Source of the DNA: Gemmatales bacterium
GTDB taxonomy: Bacteria; Planctomycetota; Planctomycetia; Gemmatales; Gemmataceae
Length of the DNA: 64,000 bases
Assembly (NCBI GenBank): GCA_026004675.1
Contig: BPJP01000008.1
Coordinates: 62,001-126,000 of the forward strand
Reading direction: 5' to 3'
This document shows positions 57,255 to 64,000 of the stretch, one piece after another. The translations under genes were made by a program, and so were the position numbers. Below the pieces are notes generated by a model. The model had not been told where the DNA came from and did no database searches. It saw only the letters and a program-made list of their open reading frames with translations. Each line of letters begins with the position of its first letter. Within the stretch, counting starts at the first letter, position 1.

Positions 57255-58443
57255 ATGATTCCAATTTCCAAAGTCGCTGCGGAAGTCAAACCATCGGCAA
57301 CATTGGCAGCCGGCGCCAAAGCGAAACAAATGAAGGCCGATGGTATTCACGTCTATGATTTCAGCTTGGGGGAGCCTGATTTCCCCACGCCCGAACATAT
57401 CTGTCAGGCAGCAACAGAAGCGATGAAACAAGGGCACACCCATTACACGCCCGCAGCAGGCACGATGGAATTGCGACGAACCATCGCGGATTGGTACCAG
57501 AAAACGTACGGCTTGCCCTGTGGTGCTGAAAACGTGCTCGTGTCCAACGGTGCGAAGCATTCCATCCATAACGCGCTTTTCGCGACTGTTGGCCCGGGCG
57601 ATGAAGTCATCATTCCCAGTCCCTATTGGGTCAGTTACAGCGATCTGGTGCAGATGACCGGTGCCCGGTATGTGCTGATACCGGCAACGCACGAAACCGG
57701 GTTCAAAATATCGCCCGAGCAGCTTCGGCAAGCGCTGACGCCGAAAACACGACTGGTGATGTTGAATTCGCCGTCCAATCCGACGGGTGCTGTCTATTCT
57801 CGCCAGGAATTACAGGCTCTGGCTGACGTGATCCTCGATTCCCGCGCAGCCGTCCTTAGTGACGAGATTTACGAGCGACTGGTGTATGGAGATGAACAGG
57901 CGACTTGTTTTGCCACGTTGCGACCGGAACTGACGGAACGGACGATCACCATCAGCGGGGTCAGCAAAACCTACGCCATGACGGGTTGGCGCATCGGCTG
58001 GGCGGGTCGGTCCAGCAGCGGTGATCAAAGTGATGGCGACAGTGCAAAGCCAGCAAACGGGATGTCCGTCGAGCGTGGCTCAACAGGCGACGATCGCGGC
58101 GCTTACGGGGGATCAGTCGTGTGTCGAAGAAATGCGTCGGGAATTTGCCTGTCGACGCGATCTCGTATGCGAGCGTCTGTCGGCGATGCCTGGGATCATC
58201 TGCGCGAAACCCGGCGGCGCGTTTTACGCATTTTTCAGCGTCGCCAGCCATTTCGGTCGAACCCTGGGAGGAAGAACAATCCGCGATTCTGCCGATTTTT
58301 GCGCAGCAGCCCTGGAATCGGCACACGTCAATCTCGTACCGGGGTCGGCTTTCGGGAGCGAGGGCTACGTGCGCCTGTCGTTCGCTACGAGTCGAGACGA
58401 ACTGACTGGCGGCCTCGACCAACTGGAAAAGCTGATTTCGTGA
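57255..58443 (+). CDS. PLP-dependent aspartate-type aminotransferase (one frameshift)
   Basis: About 395 residues of a fold-type I aminotransferase, probably aspartate aminotransferase. The parts are VYDFSLGEPDFPTP near the N-terminus, HYTPAAGTMELRRTIA, VSNGAKHSIHNALF, PSNPTGAVYS, LSDEIYERLVY (PLP Asp), and the active-site Lys in SGVSKTYAMTGWRIGW. The frame breaks near 58005 inside the G/C-rich GWRIGWA-(L)GPAAVIK region and resumes MATVQSQQTGCPSSVAQQA to LDQLEKLIS. Aspartate + 2-oxoglutarate transfer is the likely reaction, though class assignment from sequence alone is limited. The ornithine cyclodeaminase-like gene follows 18 bases later. Confidence 0.87.
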
Positions 58444-58461
58444 CCAGGATGACCAGCAATC

Positions 58462-59418
58462 ATGGCTGTTCTGTTCCTGAAGGAAGATGATGTTCGCCAG
58501 CTCTTGACGATGGACGTGGCGCTTGCCGCCGTCGAGGAAGGATTGCGCCACTTCGCACTCGAAGAAATGCAGAACACGCCCCGAGCGAGAACGCAAACCG
58601 GCCAGGCGATGTTGCACATCATGTCCGCGTCGGCAAGAACGCTCGGCTTCATGGGCTACAAGGCCTACGCTACAAGTAAACACGGGGCCTTCTTCCATGT
58701 CGGTTTGTTCGATGGTACCACCGGCGAACTGCTGGCGTTGATGCAGGCCGATTTTTTGGGGCAAATGCGCACCGGAGCTGCGAGTGGCGTGGCGACGAAG
58801 TACATGGCCCGCCAAGACGCCCGCGACGTTGGGATTTTCGGAAGCGGCAGGCAAGCACGCACGCAGTTACAGGCGGTCTGCCTGGTTCGTGCCGTCCGCA
58901 AAGTCCACGTCTATAGCCGACATCCAGAGAATCGCCGCCGTTTTGCCGACGAGATGTCGAAGCTATGTCAAACTTCCGTCGAGCCGGTCGACCGTCCTGA
59001 GCTAGCCGCCCAAAACATGGACATCGTGATTACGGCCACGACAAGTCGGGAACCCGTCCTCTTTGGAACGTGGCTTGCCGAGGGCGCGCATATCAACGCC
59101 ATCGGCGCCAATTTCATTCACAAGACTGAGCTTGATCCGGTGGTATTGCGCCGTTGCAAAACGATCGTTGTCGACAGCAAAGAACAGGCCCGTATCGAAG
59201 CGGGCGAATTCGTTCAGGCCATCGAAGAAGGCACGCTCAAATGGTCGGACGTTTGCGAACTGGGACAAGTCGTTGTCGGTCGTAACGCCGGCCGGGTCAG
59301 CCAACAGGATATTACTCTCTTCAAATCGCTCGGCATCGCGGTCGAGGACGTCGCTGTCGCGGCGAAGGTCTACCGCATGGCACTGGAAAGAAACGCCGGT
59401 CGCATGATCGAATGGTGA
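58462..59418 (+). CDS. Ornithine cyclodeaminase/mu-crystallin family protein
   Basis: A 318-residue member of the OCD/mu-crystallin family with an NAD(P)-binding Rossmann motif (VGIFGSGRQARTQ, about residues 130-142) and the N-terminal substrate-side pieces GYKAYATSKHG and QMRTGAASGVATKYMA. Relatives convert ornithine to proline, deaminate or dehydrogenate related amino acids, or act as imine reductases, so the precise reaction is open. It starts 18 bases after the aminotransferase stop, which suggests linked amino-acid metabolism. Confidence 0.9.
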   Translation: MAVLFLKEDDVRQLLTMDVALAAVEEGLRHFALEEMQNTPRARTQTGQAMLHIMSASARTLGFMGYKAYATSKHGAFFHVGLFDGTTGELLALMQADFLGQMRTGAASGVATKYMARQDARDVGIFGSGRQARTQLQAVCLVRAVRKVHVYSRHPENRRRFADEMSKLCQTSVEPVDRPELAAQNMDIVITATTSREPVLFGTWLAEGAHINAIGANFIHKTELDPVVLRRCKTIVVDSKEQARIEAGEFVQAIEEGTLKWSDVCELGQVVVGRNAGRVSQQDITLFKSLGIAVEDVAVAAKVYRMALERNAGRMIEW

Positions 59419-59521
59419 TCGAGCCTCCGAACCGCTGCCATTCGTGATTGACAGCACATGCCGGTTTCATTCGGGTATAATGGCAGCACGGAATCGTAAT
59501 CCCAGAAGTACAGCGTCTGCC

Positions 59522-60982
59522 ATGGCCAAATTACTTGTGATCGACGACGAAGAAAGCGTGCGCTACTCGTTTCGCTACGTTTTCGAGGCGGACGGGATGG
59601 AGGTCGTCACGGCAGGGACCGCGGCTGAAGCCGTCGAACAGATGACGGCTGAAAACCCCGATGTCGTCGTCCTCGATCTGCAATTACCCGATCGAAATGG
59701 CCTGGACCTCTTTCATGAGATTCATGCCATGGATCCGAAGCGGCCGATCATTTTCATCACGGCGCACGGCACCACCGAGACCGCCATCGAAGCCATGAAG
59801 AACGGCGCTTTCGATTACATGAACAAGCCGGTCGATCTCGACCGCTTGAGTCAGATCCTCGAACGCGCCTTCGAAGCGGTCCGGCTCATGCGCGTCCCGG
59901 CGGTTCTTCCGGTCAACGATCGTCATGACCGCATAATCGGCCGAAGCCCGGTCATGCAAGAAATGTGCAAGAAAATCGGCCGAATCGCTCCACAGGACGT
60001 CAACGTTCTCATTCTCGGCGAGAGCGGCACGGGCAAGGAACTTGTCGCTCGGGCCTTATATCAGCACAGCCGACGCGCCAACCGCCCCTTCCTGGCCATC
60101 AACTGTGCCGCCATTCCGGAAACTCTTTTGGAAAGCGAACTGTTCGGCCACGAACAAGGAGCCTTTACCGGTGCCAATCGCCGGCACATCGGCAAGTTCG
60201 AACAGTGCGACGGCGGCACCCTCTTTCTCGACGAAATCGGCGACATGTCGGCTGCGCTGCAAGCCAAGATGCTCCGCGTCATTCAGGAGCAGCGTTTCGA
60301 ACGCGTTGGCGGACATGAAACGCTGCAAACCTGCGTTCGCATCCTCGCCGCCACCAACCACAACCTGGAACAACTCGTCCAGCAAGGCAAGTTCCGTAAA
60401 GACCTTTACTACCGCTTGAAAGTGGTCACGGTCGAAGTCCCCCCCTTGCGCGACCGCTTGAGCGACGTGGCCGAATTGGCCCACTATTTTCTCTTCCGAT
60501 TCAATCACGAGCTGAACCTTGACATCCGCGCCTTCGCCCCCGAAACGCTGGAAATCCTGCAGCGATTCGACTGGCCAGGCAATGTCCGCGAATTGCAAAG
60601 CGCCATCAAACAGGCCATGCTCCATGCCACGGGGCCTATTCTCTTTCCGGAGTTTTTGCCCGATTATCTCGTCAAATCCGGTGACACGCTGCCCCAGGGT
60701 GAAGCCCGCGCCGACCATGGCCGGTCCCCTTGGCTGAATGCGGAACTGTTGCTTGACGAACTCCTCAAGAATAACGATGGTAACCTCTATAACCGCGCGT
60801 TGGAGGCATTCGAACGCAAACTGTTGCCCCTCGTGTTGAAGCACACGCAAGGCCACCAGACCCAGGCGAGCGAACTTCTCGGTATCAGCCGAAGCACGTT
60901 GAGGCAGAAACTTCGTCATCTCGGCCTGAATATCGACCGCATCGTCACCAGCGACCTCGCCGAACCACATGGCCAGGAATAA
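59522..60982 (+). CDS. Sigma-54-dependent NtrC-family response regulator
   Basis: A 486-residue regulator with three domains. The receiver (residues 1-120) has phospho-Asp52 in VVVLDLQLPD. The AAA+ domain has Walker A GESGTGKE (166-173), the sigma-54-contacting GAFTGA loop (213-218) and Walker B GGTLFLDEIGDM. The C-terminal helix-turn-helix is QTQASELLGISRSTLRQKLR. The start is ATG 59522, and the frame is open to 59444. When phosphorylated it should activate RpoN promoters. No matching kinase is adjacent; the interrupted hybrid kinase at 21.5-25.3 kb is not obviously its partner. It is directly followed by the TlpA-like gene. Confidence 0.94.
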   Translation: MAKLLVIDDEESVRYSFRYVFEADGMEVVTAGTAAEAVEQMTAENPDVVVLDLQLPDRNGLDLFHEIHAMDPKRPIIFITAHGTTETAIEAMKNGAFDYMNKPVDLDRLSQILERAFEAVRLMRVPAVLPVNDRHDRIIGRSPVMQEMCKKIGRIAPQDVNVLILGESGTGKELVARALYQHSRRANRPFLAINCAAIPETLLESELFGHEQGAFTGANRRHIGKFEQCDGGTLFLDEIGDMSAALQAKMLRVIQEQRFERVGGHETLQTCVRILAATNHNLEQLVQQGKFRKDLYYRLKVVTVEVPPLRDRLSDVAELAHYFLFRFNHELNLDIRAFAPETLEILQRFDWPGNVRELQSAIKQAMLHATGPILFPEFLPDYLVKSGDTLPQGEARADHGRSPWLNAELLLDELLKNNDGNLYNRALEAFERKLLPLVLKHTQGHQTQASELLGISRSTLRQKLRHLGLNIDRIVTSDLAEPHGQE

Positions 60983-61003
60983 GTGTCATCGACGGTGTTG
61001 AAA

Positions 61004-61549
61004 ATGATTAGAAAAATCGTTCTCTTTCTTGTGGTGTTTCTCTTCGTTCACGGTTGCAACCGATCCACGCCACCCCCACCATTAAAGAATCAAGAGTTCA
61101 AAACATCTGGCAAAGTGGGGTTGCAAGTCGGCGACTTCGCACCGGAAATCACCGGCACCGATTTGGACGGCAAAACCTTCAAGCTCAGCGATTACCGCGG
61201 TAAAATCGTCCTCCTCGATTTCTGGGGACAATGGTGTCGTCCGTGCCGGGCGATGTATCCGCACAATCGCGACCTAGTCGCCCGCTTCAAAACTAAACCC
61301 TTCGCTCTTTTGGGGGTCAATCTAAACGACCGCAAGGAAGACCTCGCCGCTCTCGTTGACGAAGGCATTATTACTTGGAGGTTTTGGATTCCTGGTGCCG
61401 ACATCGCCAGAGAATGGAACGTCGACAGCGTACCGTTTCTTGTGCTGATCGATTCGAATGGGGTCATCCGCCGCTATGGATCGTTTGGCGATGCCGAGTT
61501 TTTGGAAAAAGAGATCGAGCGGCTTCTCGATGAACTGGACAAAACGTAA
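61004..61549 (+). CDS. TlpA-like thioredoxin-fold lipoprotein
   Basis: A 181-residue lipoprotein (signal IVLFLVVFLFVHGC, lipid-Cys near residue 18) with a TlpA/ResA-type thioredoxin fold. The motifs are VGDFAPEITGTDLDGKTFKL, the redox site FWGQWCRPCRAMYP (CxxC, about residues 82-85), and cis-Pro in VDSVPFLVLID. Such proteins reduce or shuffle disulfides outside the cytoplasm, for example in cytochrome maturation. ATG 61004 fits the lipoprotein signal best. An in-frame GTG directly after the upstream stop at 60983 is less suited. Confidence 0.88.
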   Translation: MIRKIVLFLVVFLFVHGCNRSTPPPPLKNQEFKTSGKVGLQVGDFAPEITGTDLDGKTFKLSDYRGKIVLLDFWGQWCRPCRAMYPHNRDLVARFKTKPFALLGVNLNDRKEDLAALVDEGIITWRFWIPGADIAREWNVDSVPFLVLIDSNGVIRRYGSFGDAEFLEKEIERLLDELDKT

Positions 61550-61652
61550 AGCAAAAGCCGACCTCGCCTTACCTACCATTGTTCCTGGGACAATAGCATC
61601 ATAAGCTAGAAGAGAGCGTCCGGCAGCCCTGAATGGCCACTGTTCGAGAGCT

Positions 61653-63545
61653 ATGCTACCAATGTCTTCGCACTACGTTCCCAACACCCGCATCCCAACA
61701 CTGGTTTTTCCGACAAGTGCCCAGGCGACCAGGCACGTTGCGTTGATCATCGAGAGTTTGATTCGGCAGAACAACTCGGCTGGCAAAAAAACGGTACTCG
61801 GGCTGGCCACCGGCTCGACACCGGTCGGTTTGTATCGCGAGTTGATCCGCCTGCACCACGAAGCCAACCTCGATTTTTCGCAGGTGGTCACGTTCAACCT
61901 CGATGAATACTATCCCATGTCGCCCGATGATCCGCACAGCTACAACTATTGGATGCGGGAAACGTTTTTCAAACATATCAATATTCCGCCGGAGAACGTC
62001 CATATACCGGACGGCACCGTCCCGCTGGAGCGGATCGAAGATTATTGTGCCGACTACGAGCAGCAGATTCGCCGGGCGGGAGGAATCGATATCCAGATTC
62101 TGGGAATTGGCCGAACCGGCCACATCGGCTTCAACGAGCCTGGATCAACCCGGCATAGCCGAACTCGGCTGGTGACTCTTGATCCGGTCACACGGCGTGA
62201 CGCGGCCAGCAGCTTCTTCGGCGAAGAAAACGTACCGCACCAGGCGATCACCATGGGTGTGGGTACCATTCTGGATGCGAGACAAATCCTGCTGATGGCC
62301 TTTGGCGAGCACAAAGCACCTGTGGTTCGCCGAGCCGTCGAAGATGAAATGACCGATGCCATCGCCGCCAGCTATTTGCAACAGCATCCTGATGCCTGTT
62401 TCATTCTCGACCAGGCGGCGGCCGGCGAGCTGACGGCGATCAAGCATCCCTGGCACGTCGGCCCGGTCAAATGGACGGACGATTTGATCCGTCGCGCGGT
62501 GATCGACCTCAGTCAAAAAGTCGATAAGGCTTTGCTCAAACTCGAAGACGATGATTTCCGCGAACACGGCCTCTTCGAGCTGTTGCGCGAACATGGTCCC
62601 GCCGAGCGGCTTGGTCGCCGGGTCTTTGACCATCTTATGAATACCATTTGCGAAAAGCCGGGAGGCGATACGCCTATCACGGTCATTGTGTTCAGTCCGC
62701 ATCCGGACGACGACGTGATCAGCATGGGAGGAACGCTTATCCGACTGGCGGAGCAGCAGCATAATGTTCACATCGCCTACATGACGAGCGGCAACATCGC
62801 GGTATTCGACCACGATGCCTGCCGTTACACGGATTTCGTCGTCGAGTTCAACCGCCTTTTCGAAATCGATCGCGAGCACACCGAAAGGGTTGAAAGGGCT
62901 GTTCATGAGTTTTTGCGTCGGAAAAAACCCGGGCAACCCGATTCGCCCGATTTGTTGAAGATCAAGGGATTGATTCGGCAAACGGAAGCACGTGCGGCAG
63001 CGTTGGCATGCGGCGTGCCCGCGGAAAAGTGCCACTTCATGGACCTGCGCTTCTATCGCACGGGGACAGTCGCCAAGGCGCCTTTGCATCCGGATGATAT
63101 CAACGACATCGTCAAGCTTTTGGAAGACTTGCAGCCCGCACAAATCTACGTCGCGGGCGAATTGTCGGATCCCCACGGCACGCATCGGATGTGTGCCGAA
63201 GCCATCTTCGAAGCCGTTCGGCGTGTTCGCGGCAAAGGCCAGGAATTCGAGGTCTGGCTTTATCGAGGCGCCTGGCAGGAATGGGAGGCTCATGAACTTC
63301 ACCGAGTCGTGCCTCTCAGTCCGGAAGACCTGGAACTGAAGAAACTGGCGATCTTTCGGCACCAATCGCAAAAAGATCGCGCCATGTTTCCGGGAGGCAG
63401 CGATCGTCGAGAATTCTGGCAGAGGGCGGAAGACCGTAACCGCGGCACGGCCAAGGTGTACGATCGCCTCGGTCTGCCCGAGTTCTATGCTCTCGAAGGA
63501 TTTGTGCAGTGGCACGAAAATCAGCCAACCTGCCTGGGAAAATGA
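61653..63545 (+). CDS. nagB: Glucosamine-6-phosphate deaminase fused to a PIG-L/LmbE deacetylase
   Basis: A 630-residue two-domain protein. Residues 1 to about 300 are NagB (glucosamine-6-phosphate to fructose-6-phosphate plus ammonia): GLATGSTPVGLYREL, the catalytic region FNLDEYYPMSPDD, and GIGRTGHIGFNEPGS. From about 340 a PIG-L/LmbE zinc deacetylase begins: VFSPHPDDDVISMGGTLIRL (metal His, Asp, Asp) and, near the C-terminus, DPHGTHRMCAEA (metal His). The fusion fits amino-sugar catabolism, where removal of an N-acyl group would yield the NagB substrate. Such NagB-LmbE fusions occur in Bacteroidetes and planctomycetes. Confidence 0.92.
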   Translation: MLPMSSHYVPNTRIPTLVFPTSAQATRHVALIIESLIRQNNSAGKKTVLGLATGSTPVGLYRELIRLHHEANLDFSQVVTFNLDEYYPMSPDDPHSYNYWMRETFFKHINIPPENVHIPDGTVPLERIEDYCADYEQQIRRAGGIDIQILGIGRTGHIGFNEPGSTRHSRTRLVTLDPVTRRDAASSFFGEENVPHQAITMGVGTILDARQILLMAFGEHKAPVVRRAVEDEMTDAIAASYLQQHPDACFILDQAAAGELTAIKHPWHVGPVKWTDDLIRRAVIDLSQKVDKALLKLEDDDFREHGLFELLREHGPAERLGRRVFDHLMNTICEKPGGDTPITVIVFSPHPDDDVISMGGTLIRLAEQQHNVHIAYMTSGNIAVFDHDACRYTDFVVEFNRLFEIDREHTERVERAVHEFLRRKKPGQPDSPDLLKIKGLIRQTEARAAALACGVPAEKCHFMDLRFYRTGTVAKAPLHPDDINDIVKLLEDLQPAQIYVAGELSDPHGTHRMCAEAIFEAVRRVRGKGQEFEVWLYRGAWQEWEAHELHRVVPLSPEDLELKKLAIFRHQSQKDRAMFPGGSDRREFWQRAEDRNRGTAKVYDRLGLPEFYALEGFVQWHENQPTCLGK

Positions 63546-63603
63546 CGAAACGGTTTTCGAATCGCGACGAGTTGTCCCCCTGTGGCCTGCTGGTTTCTAG
63601 GAG

Positions 63604-64000
63604 ATGCGAGTGAGCCAATACATTATCAACGTCGGCGACCATGATTTCGACCATCAAGTCATCGATCGATCTCGGCAGCAGCCGGTGATTGTCGATTTCT
63701 GGGCGCCGTGGTGTGGTCCTTGTCGAGCGCTGGCTCCCATTCTGGAAAAAGCAGTGAACGAGCGCCAGGGAGCGGTCCTTCTCGCCAAGGTCAACGTCGA
63801 CAACGCACCGCATACTGCCGATCGTTTCAACATCACCGGCATTCCCGCCGTCAAGGCGTTTCGTAATGGCCGAGTCGTTCTCGAATTCACTGGCTTGATT
63901 CCCGAAGAAAGCCTCCAGGAATTCATCGCTCGACTATTGCCATCGGAGGCGGATGAACTTGCTGCCCAAGCGCAGAAGCTAGAAGCAAGCGATCCGGAAA
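63604..64000 (+). CDS. Thioredoxin, possibly CnoX-like, cut by the window end
   Basis: At least 132 residues, open to the last base. A thioredoxin domain has VDFWAPWCGPCRALAPILEK (WCGPC at about residues 36-40) and cis-Pro in FNITGIPAVKAFRNG. The sequence then moves into a Glu/Ala-rich helix (EADELAAQAQKLEAS), as in CnoX/YbbN proteins that carry TPRs after the thioredoxin fold. The start is ATG 63604 or, better placed behind GGAG by six bases, the in-frame GTG at 63610. The stop is outside the window. Confidence 0.85.
   Translation, partial: MRVSQYIINVGDHDFDHQVIDRSRQQPVIVDFWAPWCGPCRALAPILEKAVNERQGAVLLAKVNVDNAPHTADRFNITGIPAVKAFRNGRVVLEFTGLIPEESLQEFIARLLPSEADELAAQAQKLEASDPE

Noticed and set aside
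62145..63515. 456-codon minus-strand frame over nagB
   Set aside because: Antisense to the NagB-LmbE fusion and without known motifs.

Overview
The window reads as a chromosomal segment of a planctomycete, most likely a Gemmataceae-type lineage. The markers are a three-module PSCyt1/DUF1549/DUF1553 (PSD1) giant protein, a DUF1559-type prepilin-like protein, a LEPR/LEDR-type exported beta-helix protein, a planctomycete-style Ser/Thr kinase, exported TPR proteins, a sulfatase, an FGE-like protein and a HisA/HisF-related protein of the kind found with C1 genes. No rRNA, tRNA or CRISPR array was recognised by eye.

Layout. 1-2.4 kb: a minus-strand run of hypoxanthine phosphoribosyltransferase, MoxR ATPase and a sugar nucleotidyltransferase. 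2.6-6.4 kb: an exported DUF6263-like protein and a large beta-helix surface protein broken by two homopolymer frameshifts. 6.8-14.5 kb: an exported fumarylacetoacetate-hydrolase-fold protein (plus strand), then minus-strand PARG-like hydrolase, SDR, LutA-like Fe-S protein, DUF58 protein and PSD1 protein. 14.8-21.2 kb (plus strand): a Fur-box/HemP unit, a TPR/zinc-ribbon/OB-fold protein, a DUF1559 protein with a small lipoprotein, and a DUF4198-DUF3386 exported protein. 21.5-25.3 kb: a hybrid histidine kinase split by an IS1182-family element with a clear CTAA target duplication. 25.3-41.1 kb: mostly housekeeping and secreted genes (homogentisate dioxygenase, M16 peptidase, Ser/Thr kinase, ferrochelatase, two exported TPR proteins, a lipoprotein hydrolase, SGNH hydrolase, sulfatase, CYTH protein, a secreted unknown). 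41.1-48.6 kb: an accessory region. 48.6-64 kb: S9 peptidase, DUF1444 and FGE-like proteins, a double CCGAC metal-binding protein, HisA-like protein, sulfotransferase, VWA protein, aminotransferase, ornithine cyclodeaminase-like protein, NtrC-type regulator, TlpA-like lipoprotein, a NagB-LmbE fusion and a thioredoxin cut by the window end.

The most unusual part is 45.3-47.7 kb. Four attC-like recombination sites alternate with minus-strand genes, and each gene begins 22-42 bases inside its cassette. The contents are an Abi_C-family protein, a short OLD/RecF-type ATPase fragment with a PD-(D/E)XK-like nuclease, a one-helix membrane protein and a DUF4236 gene cut by an ISAs1 remnant. No integrase is visible, so this looks like an integrase-less integron cassette array (CALIN) with defence-like cargo. 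Next to it lie a SUKH (immunity-type) gene and a DsbB/DUF5993 pair.

Caution about broken genes. About twenty apparent frameshifts occur in otherwise well-conserved genes, and most sit exactly at short homopolymers (A7, T5, G6, C10 and similar). The simplest reading is sequencing or assembly error. The IS1182 insertion and the truncated mobile-element genes are real rearrangements.
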